DNA of 64,000 nt. It comes from Candidatus Eiseniibacteriota bacterium (GTDB lineage: Bacteria; Eisenbacteria; RBG-16-71-46; CAIMUX01). Position numbers and translations under genes: made by a program. Each line of letters opens with the position of its first letter. Positions within the stretch are counted from its first letter, which is position 1. The stretch spans positions 310,001 to 374,000 of the forward strand of contig JADJQY010000002.1 in NCBI GenBank assembly GCA_016712505.1. The letters are read 5' to 3'. The notes beneath the pieces are model-generated. The model saw nothing but the letters and a program-made list of their open reading frames with translations. It ran no database searches and was not told the origin of the DNA. Of this stretch, positions 54,725-61,315 are shown piece after piece.

Positions 54725-55750
54725 ATGAGCGAACTCGCCCCGGAACGGTTCCTGCCGCTGCCGACCCGGCTGCTGCGCTTCGGGCTCGGGCTGGCGGTGA
54801 TCGTCCTCCTGCAGCAGTTCGTCCTGCCGGGGATCAATCCGTACTTTGCGCGCATTCTGATCCTGGCCGAGATCAACGTGATCCTGGCCGTGAGCCTCAA
54901 CCTGATCAACGGATTCGCCGGGCAGTTCTCGCTCGGTCACGCCGGCTTCATGGCCATCGGCGGTTATGTCAGCGCGGCGTTTGCGGTCAGCGCCGGTCCG
55001 GCGGTTCTTGCGGTGCTCGGGGCTTCGCCGGAAGCGCCCGGGCCGGCGCCCTCGTTCATCGTCCTCTGCCTCGGGCTCATCCTCGGCGCGCTGGTTGCTG
55101 CGATCACCGGCCTCCTGATCGGGATCCCGACCTTGCGCCTCAAGGGGGACTACCTGGCGATCGCCACCCTGGGCTTCGGGGAGATCATCCGGGTGGTGAT
55201 CCAGAACACCGAGGCGGTCGGAGGGGCGCGCGGGTTCATCAACATCCCGACCTACGCCGGGTTCTTCGCCGTGACGTTGTTCATGGTGCTGACCCTGGCG
55301 GTGCACTGGAACCTGGTGCACTCGCGCCACGGTCGTGCCCTGCTCGCGGTACGCGAGGATGAGATCGCGGCCGAGGCGATGGGCGTGCCGACCACGCGCT
55401 ACAAGGTGCTCGCCTTCTCGATCGGCGCCGCCTTCGCCGGCGTGGGGGGAAGTCTGTTCGCGCACTACAACGGCGGTCTCCATCCCAACACCTTCACCTT
55501 CCTGAAGTCGATCGAGGTGGTGATCATGGTGGTCCTCGGCGGAATGGGTTCGATCACCGGATCGATCCTGGCCGCGCTGCTCCTCACCGCGATGCCCGAG
55601 CTACTCCGTCCGATCAAGGAGTACCGGATGGTGATCTACTCGCTCCTCCTCATCGTGCTCATGATCACCCGTCCGCAGGGGATCTTCGGGCTGGGCGAGT
55701 TCGATCCGGCGCGTCTCCTCTGGTGGCGTCGGGCAAGGGGGGCGCGATGA
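54725..55750 (+). CDS. livM: Branched-chain amino acid ABC transporter permease LivM
   Basis: 341 residues with about ten membrane segments. LNLINGFAGQFSLGHAGFMAIGGY and LRLKGDYLAIATLGFGEIIR are LivM signatures, and VVLGGMGSITGSILAA is the coupling region. Its TGA overlaps the ATG of livG. Confidence 0.95.
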   Translation: MSELAPERFLPLPTRLLRFGLGLAVIVLLQQFVLPGINPYFARILILAEINVILAVSLNLINGFAGQFSLGHAGFMAIGGYVSAAFAVSAGPAVLAVLGASPEAPGPAPSFIVLCLGLILGALVAAITGLLIGIPTLRLKGDYLAIATLGFGEIIRVVIQNTEAVGGARGFINIPTYAGFFAVTLFMVLTLAVHWNLVHSRHGRALLAVREDEIAAEAMGVPTTRYKVLAFSIGAAFAGVGGSLFAHYNGGLHPNTFTFLKSIEVVIMVVLGGMGSITGSILAALLLTAMPELLRPIKEYRMVIYSLLLIVLMITRPQGIFGLGEFDPARLLWWRRARGAR

Positions 55751-56523
55751 GCCGGCTCCTCGAACTGCGGCAGGTGACCATGGCCTTCGGTGGGTTGAAA
55801 GCCCTGACCGGGGTCGACCTGCAGTTGGCCGCGGGTGAACTGGTGGGGCTGATCGGTCCGAACGGAGCGGGCAAGACCACCGTGTTCAACGTCATCACCG
55901 GGGTCTATCGTCCGACCGAGGGGACGATCGCGTTCCAGGGGGAGGAGATCTCGGGCTCGGCCCCGCACGCAATCGCGGAGCGGGGGATCGCCCGGACCTT
56001 CCAGAACATCCGGCTCTTCCAGCATCTCTCGGTGCTGGACAACGTGCGCATCGCCTGCCACCTGCGGGCGCGAAACGGGCTGCTGGCGTCGGTGTTCCGC
56101 ACGCCGGGGCACGCCCGCGAGGAACGGGCCATGTGGCAGGAGGCGGAGCGGCTGCTCGATCTCCTCTCCCTCGGCCAGTTCGCGGGCACGCGGGCCACGA
56201 TGCTCCCGTACGGACTGCAACGGCGTCTGGAGATCGCCCGCGCCCTGGCCACCCGGCCGAAGCTCCTTCTGCTCGACGAACCGGCGGCCGGGATGAACGA
56301 CACCGAGACCGAAGACCTGATGCATCTCGTGCGCCGGATCCGCTCCGAGTTCGGTCTCACCGTGCTCCTGGTCGAACACGACATGCGCTTCGTCATGGGG
56401 ATCTGCGAGCGGATCGCGGTGCTCGACTATGGGGTGAAGATCGCCGAGGGAACGCCGGAGGAGATTCGCCGCGACCCGAAGGTGATCGAAGCCTACCTCG
56501 GACAGGAGGTGCCGCATGCTTGA
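55747..56523 (+). CDS. livG: Branched-chain amino acid ABC transporter ATPase LivG
   Basis: 258 residues. Walker A is GPNGAGKT. The LivG-specific GIARTFQNIRLFQHLSVLDNV is present. The signature-loop region reads LPYGLQRRLEIARAL instead of the canonical LSGGQ, as is normal for LivG. Walker B is LLLLDEPAAGMND. It overlaps livF by eight bases. Confidence 0.95.
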   Translation: MSRLLELRQVTMAFGGLKALTGVDLQLAAGELVGLIGPNGAGKTTVFNVITGVYRPTEGTIAFQGEEISGSAPHAIAERGIARTFQNIRLFQHLSVLDNVRIACHLRARNGLLASVFRTPGHAREERAMWQEAERLLDLLSLGQFAGTRATMLPYGLQRRLEIARALATRPKLLLLDEPAAGMNDTETEDLMHLVRRIRSEFGLTVLLVEHDMRFVMGICERIAVLDYGVKIAEGTPEEIRRDPKVIEAYLGQEVPHA

Positions 56524-57220
56524 GGTGACCAACCTCGACGTGCGCTACGGCGCGATCCACGCCATCCGCGGGGTGAGCCTCTCCGTTCCCGAGGGGATGG
56601 TCGTGACCCTGATCGGCGCCAACGGGGCGGGGAAGACCACCATCCTTCGTACCCTCTCGGGCTTGCTTCGCGCCACCGGGGGCGGGGTCCGCTTCCTCGG
56701 CGATGAGATCACCGGACTGCCCAGCCATCAGATCGTGAAGCGCGGCCTGGTGCACATCCCCGAAGGGCGGATCGTCTTCGCCAACATGTCGGTGCTGGAA
56801 AACCTCGAGCTGGGCGCGTACCTGCGGCGGGATCGGGAAGTGAAGAGCGACCTCGAGCGGGTCTTCGTGCTCTTCCCGCGACTGAAGGAGAGGATTCATC
56901 AGTCCGCCGGCACGCTGAGCGGCGGGGAACAGCAGATGCTGGCCATCGGTCGAGGCTTGATGTCGCGCCCGCGCTTTCTCCTCATGGACGAGCCGTCGCT
57001 CGGTCTCGCGCCCCTCCTGGTGCAGGGGATCTTCGAGATCGTGCGCGAGATCCACCGGCAGGGAACGACCATCCTGCTGGTGGAACAGAACGCCCACATG
57101 GCACTCCAGGTGGCCGACTTCGCCTACGTGCTGGAGAGCGGGCATATCGTGATGAGCGGTCCGGCGGCCGAGATCGCGCAGGATCCCCGGGTGCGTGATG
57201 CCTACCTCGGAGGCGCCTGA
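56516..57220 (+). CDS. livF: Branched-chain amino acid ABC transporter ATPase LivF
   Basis: 234 residues. Walker A is GANGAGKTT, the signature is LSGGEQQMLAIGRGLM and Walker B is FLLMDEPSLGLAP. HIPEGRIVFANMSVLENLELGAY is characteristic of LivF. The stop overlaps the ATG of selA (TGATG). Confidence 0.95.
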   Translation: MLEVTNLDVRYGAIHAIRGVSLSVPEGMVVTLIGANGAGKTTILRTLSGLLRATGGGVRFLGDEITGLPSHQIVKRGLVHIPEGRIVFANMSVLENLELGAYLRRDREVKSDLERVFVLFPRLKERIHQSAGTLSGGEQQMLAIGRGLMSRPRFLLMDEPSLGLAPLLVQGIFEIVREIHRQGTTILLVEQNAHMALQVADFAYVLESGHIVMSGPAAEIAQDPRVRDAYLGGA

Positions 57221-58653
57221 TGTCGCACCCGCAGAACCTGGCCGAGTTCCAGGCCCTTCCGGCGATCGACGCGCTCCTCGCGGCGGTGGACGCCGCCGAC
57301 ACCCCCCGAGGGCTGCTGCTCGCCTGGGCCCGGGAGGCGTTGGCCGAAGCGCGCGCCGCGATCCTCGCCGCGCCGACTCCGTCCGATTTGCCGGCCCACG
57401 GCCGCACCGCCTGGATCTCCCATCTCGCAGCTCGGGTGGCGGAGCGGGTGCGGTGCGATCGTGAGCAGTCACTCCGCCGCGTGATCAATGCCACCGGGGT
57501 GCTCCTCCACACCAATCTCGGGCGAGCTCCCCTCTCCGCGGATGCGCAGGCGGCGCTCGTCGGGGCGGCGGCCGGCTACTCGAACCTGGAGATGGATCTC
57601 GCGAGCGGCCGCCGACAATCGCGCCTCCATGCCGTGCGGGACCTGCTCCCGCAGGTGACCGGCGCGGAGGCGGGACTTCCGGTACACAACAACGCCGCCG
57701 CGGTCTATCTCACCCTCACCGCGCTCGCCTCCGGACGGGAGGTGATCGTCTCCCGGGGTCATCTGGTCGAGATCGGCGGCGGCTTCCGCCTGCCGGACAT
57801 CATGGTGGCGAGCGGAGCGAAGCTGGTCGAGGTAGGGACGAGCAACCGCACTCGGATTCGCGACTACGAGGCGGCGATCACGGAGCGGACCGCGCTGCTG
57901 CTCAAGGTGCACCCGAGCAACTTCCGCATCGTTGGCTTCTTCGAAGAGGCCTCGACCGAAGAACTGGCGGCGCTGGCCCACCGCCACGACCTCCCGCTCT
58001 TCGACGACCTCGGGAGCGGCGCGCTGAGCCAGCATGGCCCTCTCGCACTCGGTGAGCCGACGGTGCAAGCCTCGCTCGCCGCCGGCGCCGATCTGGTGGC
58101 GATCTCGGGCGACAAGTTGCTCGGTGGTCCGCAGGCCGGGCTTCTGATCGGGGCGACCCGCTGGATCGAGCGCCTGGCGAAGCATCCGGTCGCCCGGGTG
58201 GTCCGCCTGGACAAGACCGCCCTGGCCGCGCTGGAGGCAACGCTACGTGCCTACCTCGATCCCGCTTCGCTGGCCACGCGCCTTCCGCTGCTTGCGCTTC
58301 TCGCTCGGACCGAGGACGATCTGGCCGAGCGGGCGGAGCGCCTGCGGGAACGTCTTTCCGCGGCGCTGCCGGCGGGTCGACCTGATGGATCGGGGGACTG
58401 GAGTCTCGAGGTGATCACGACCTGTGCGGAGGTGGGGGGCGGCAGCCTTCCCGGGGTGGAACTCCCGTCTCGGGCGGTGGCCGTGACGCGGAGCGGGATC
58501 TCTCCGAACCAGCTCTCGGACGCCTTCCGTCGGCTCACGCCGCCGGTTGCGGGTCGGATCGAGCGTGATCGCTTTCTGCTCGACCTGCGAACCCTCCTCG
58601 ACGGCGACGACCTCGACATTGCGCGCGCGGCATCAGCCCTGGAGTTTTCCTGA
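57220..58653 (+). CDS. selA: L-seryl-tRNA(Sec) selenium transferase
   Basis: 477 residues, the usual SelA length. RRVINATGVLLHTNLGRAPL and the PLP lysine in AISGDKLLGGPQAG (Lys299) are the family signatures, with LKVHPSNFRIVGFF between them. It converts seryl- to selenocysteinyl-tRNA(Sec) with selenophosphate. It is coupled at both ends: its ATG overlaps the livF stop and its stop overlaps the next ATG. selB, selC, selD and any obvious selenoprotein are not in the window. The placement behind a liv transporter is unusual. Confidence 0.95.
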   Translation: MSHPQNLAEFQALPAIDALLAAVDAADTPRGLLLAWAREALAEARAAILAAPTPSDLPAHGRTAWISHLAARVAERVRCDREQSLRRVINATGVLLHTNLGRAPLSADAQAALVGAAAGYSNLEMDLASGRRQSRLHAVRDLLPQVTGAEAGLPVHNNAAAVYLTLTALASGREVIVSRGHLVEIGGGFRLPDIMVASGAKLVEVGTSNRTRIRDYEAAITERTALLLKVHPSNFRIVGFFEEASTEELAALAHRHDLPLFDDLGSGALSQHGPLALGEPTVQASLAAGADLVAISGDKLLGGPQAGLLIGATRWIERLAKHPVARVVRLDKTALAALEATLRAYLDPASLATRLPLLALLARTEDDLAERAERLRERLSAALPAGRPDGSGDWSLEVITTCAEVGGGSLPGVELPSRAVAVTRSGISPNQLSDAFRRLTPPVAGRIERDRFLLDLRTLLDGDDLDIARAASALEFS

Positions 58654-61169
58654 TGAGGTACTTCGCCTCGGCAGAAGAGATGAGCTCCGCCCTCTCGCTC
58701 CCGATCCTGCTTCGGGTTGACGTTGATTCGCGCTTCCTCGAACGACATGACCGGCTCTCCGGTTACGCCGCCGACCGGCCGCATGCCGGGCGCATCTACC
58801 ACCGCGCCCTGGCGCAGACCGGGGCGAAGGGGTGGAATGGGAAGACGGTCTGGGTGACCGGTCCCTGGGGATCGCTGGAGCACCTTCCCTGGGCGATCGG
58901 ATTCGCGCAGGTGGCAGCGGATGAGGGGGCACGCGCGTTTCTCTTCGCCCCGGGGATCGATCTCCCGCTGATCGAGAAGGGCGGGGCGGGAGAGCAGCTC
59001 TGGTCGGAGATGACCGCACGCCTCGCGCCGCTCGGGGGCGAGGGGGTGGTCGCGTTCTCCACCGACCTGGCCGGCGTTCGGGTGCTGGCCCCGGGGAGCG
59101 GCAACCGCGCAGGCTCGATGGGGGAGCCGTGCCTCGTCTTCGCCGAGTCGTTGCCCGAGTCGCTCACCGGGCCGTATCGCGGTCCGGAGGGGATCGACGG
59201 CGTGATCCTGGTCGCGGGATTTCGCGACCACGGAGTGTACGAGCTCGAGTCGGTGGCGCGTGGGCTGGCCGATTCCGGGCATCAGGTGCTCGGAATCGTC
59301 GCGGTCGGTCCGGCGGCGACCGAGGACGCCGCGCAGAGCCGCGGACCGCAGGGTTCGTTGCCGGGCTCGTTGCTGGGTTCGTCGCCGGGCTCGTCGCCGG
59401 GTTCATTGCCAGGTTCGTTGCCAGGGTCGTCCCAGAGCGCGGCGCTGGCCGCCCGCTCCCCGATGGCGTCGGCCGGCCCGGGCGAGGGGTTGCTCGGGGC
59501 GACCAGGGCGCGGTCGTCGGAGCCCGCGGAGACGCGACCCGCGCCAGCGGGGGGAGATGTCTGGGGGCGCCGGCCGGGACGCGGCTCGGGGAAGGGGCCG
59601 ACTCCGGCCACTCCGCCGGTCGCCTCCCCTGGCGAGCGCGCGGCCGAACCGGCCCCCGGGCCCAAGCCCTTGGAAGCAGGATCGTTGCTCAGCCAGGCTC
59701 AGGCGAAGCAGGAGGTCGAGCCGGCCTCGCCCAGGCGTGAAGGGGAGGTGACCTCGTCGCGGGTGGAGCCAGTGCCGGCCCGACCGGAGGGTGTGCGACC
59801 GCCCGAATCGCCCTCGTTCGTGGCCGGCCAGGAAGCCGCGGCGCGTGTCCGGGCCGAGGAGGTGCGTCAGCGGGCGGAACGCGACGCGAAGGAACGCGCG
59901 GCGCGCGAGGCAGCGCGGGAGACCGCGGCCCGTCTCGCGGAGGAAAAGGCGGCGGCGGAACAGGCCCAGGCCGCGCTGGCTCAGGCGGCGCAGGCTCAGG
60001 CGGAGCAGGCCCAGGTGGCGCAGGCTCAGGCGGCGCAGGCAGAGTCCGTCCGACGCGAGGCGGAACGGGTCCGAGCGGCCCGCCCGGAGTCCAGCCCGCG
60101 GAAACCGGATCCGGCACCCCGGCCGTCAAGCCGCCCCCCGGAGGTCGCGACCGTCGCCCCGTCGCGCTCCTCACGTCGGGAAGCGGCCGAGCAACGGCGG
60201 GAGGAGGCTCGCGCCCGGACGGCCGCGGGGCAGGCTGCGGGGGCGGTCCCGCTCCTGGCCCGCTGGGAGGAAGAAGCGACCCGCGAGCGGCGGGTCCGGC
60301 GGTTCGCCACCGGCGCGGCGTTGTTGGTGCTCGCCGCGCTGGTCGTGGTGGTCGGGCTCCCGGTGGCCAAGCGCAAGGGCTGGGTGCCGGCTGGAGCGGC
60401 CGTGGGGAGCGCGCCTCCGGAGAGTACGGCGACGGCGGTCGTGCCGGGCGCCCCTGCCGGGCTGCCGAACCTGGGAGCGCCGGCAGGGATCTCCCCCGAG
60501 GAGTCCCCGCGAACCGGCGGCGGGGCCGGTTTCGCCGGCGCGGCGGATTCCGGGCGGGGCGTCCCGCGGGCCGCGGGGCTCGAGGAAGACGAGTCCGGCG
60601 CTCGCGAGTCCACGCGCGTCGCGCGCCCCAACCCGGCGGTGCCGCGCGACTTCCCCTGGGGCGAGCCGAAACGGGCCGGTGTGGCCACCGATAGCGCGCG
60701 CGCGCCGCGACCGGAACACCGGAGCGCAGAGGTGACACCATCCGCCGAGGACTCGAGTGGGGCCTCGGCGAGCGCTCAGGGCCTGAGCAGGCCCAGCCCC
60801 GGGGACCGCGCGTCGGGTGCGCAGGGGGCCGGTCCGCCCGCGGTCGGGGAGCGTACGGCTGGCGACTACGTGGTGCACCTCAGCTCCTTCCGCCTCGAGC
60901 GGGAGGCGCAGAGCGAGGTCTCGAGTCTGGCCGGACAGGGGATCAGGGCCGAATATCTGCTGGTCGATGTGGCGGATCGCGGTCCTTGGTATCGCGTGGT
61001 GACCGGCCGTTTTGCTACTTTCGGCGAGGCCGAAACGATGGCGATGCGCCTCTGCCGGATGAAGGGCGTTCCGCGCACCCACGTGGTCGGACAAGGAGGT
61101 CGCGGAGAACCGGTCCCGGTCGATTCCCTCGCAGGAGTTCCGGCGGCCGCCCGCCCGCGCATGGACTAG
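58653..61169 (+). CDS. Large SPOR-domain membrane protein with degenerate P-loop-like N-domain
   Basis: 838 residues. Residues 1-215 resemble the nucleotide-binding fold of BY-kinase/ParA-like proteins (KTVWVTGPWGSLEHLPWAIG; ARAFLFAPG; GIDGVILVAGF), but the Walker A Gly-Lys-Ser/Thr is missing. Six GSLP/GSSP tetrads (59352-59423) begin a long Pro/Gly linker. An Ala/Glu/Arg coiled-coil stretch (about 405-480) precedes a membrane helix at about 553-572 (GAALLVLAALVVVVGLPVA). The C-terminal SPOR domain (about 735-815: GDYVVHLSSFRLEREAQSEV) binds septal peptidoglycan in known members. A polysaccharide or division-linked role is inferred. Confidence 0.78.
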   Translation: MRYFASAEEMSSALSLPILLRVDVDSRFLERHDRLSGYAADRPHAGRIYHRALAQTGAKGWNGKTVWVTGPWGSLEHLPWAIGFAQVAADEGARAFLFAPGIDLPLIEKGGAGEQLWSEMTARLAPLGGEGVVAFSTDLAGVRVLAPGSGNRAGSMGEPCLVFAESLPESLTGPYRGPEGIDGVILVAGFRDHGVYELESVARGLADSGHQVLGIVAVGPAATEDAAQSRGPQGSLPGSLLGSSPGSSPGSLPGSLPGSSQSAALAARSPMASAGPGEGLLGATRARSSEPAETRPAPAGGDVWGRRPGRGSGKGPTPATPPVASPGERAAEPAPGPKPLEAGSLLSQAQAKQEVEPASPRREGEVTSSRVEPVPARPEGVRPPESPSFVAGQEAAARVRAEEVRQRAERDAKERAAREAARETAARLAEEKAAAEQAQAALAQAAQAQAEQAQVAQAQAAQAESVRREAERVRAARPESSPRKPDPAPRPSSRPPEVATVAPSRSSRREAAEQRREEARARTAAGQAAGAVPLLARWEEEATRERRVRRFATGAALLVLAALVVVVGLPVAKRKGWVPAGAAVGSAPPESTATAVVPGAPAGLPNLGAPAGISPEESPRTGGGAGFAGAADSGRGVPRAAGLEEDESGARESTRVARPNPAVPRDFPWGEPKRAGVATDSARAPRPEHRSAEVTPSAEDSSGASASAQGLSRPSPGDRASGAQGAGPPAVGERTAGDYVVHLSSFRLEREAQSEVSSLAGQGIRAEYLLVDVADRGPWYRVVTGRFATFGEAETMAMRLCRMKGVPRTHVVGQGGRGEPVPVDSLAGVPAAARPRMD
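59352..59423 (+). repeat. Six 12-bp tandem units in the SPOR-protein gene
   Basis: GGTTCGTTGCCG and variants encode GSLP, GSLL, GSSP, GSSP, GSLP, GSLP; a partial seventh unit follows. Confidence 0.9.
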
Positions 61170-61194
61170 TCGCATTTCAAGGTCGGGGACGGGA

Positions 61195-61213
61195 CGCGGC
61201 GGAGTTCGCCGCG
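61195..61213 (+). terminator. Hairpin between the SPOR-protein gene and smc
   Basis: A perfect 7-bp stem CGCGGCG/CGCCGCG with a 5-nt loop, 26 bp after the stop. No T-tract follows, so termination is uncertain. Confidence 0.4.
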
Positions 61214-61315
61214 CGCCCCGGCCGCCGGTCGATCACGGTGAATGCCGGGCACTGCAGCGCCGGTCGCCGGGTCCCAACAGTATTGCTTGGTTTCAGCAGT
61301 CCGGGGAGGGCTCCC

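Noticed and set aside
57220..58653. A selenocysteine tRNA or an in-frame TGA selenoprotein near selA
   Set aside because: No long-acceptor tRNA-Sec and no gene needing read-through of TGA was seen in the window.
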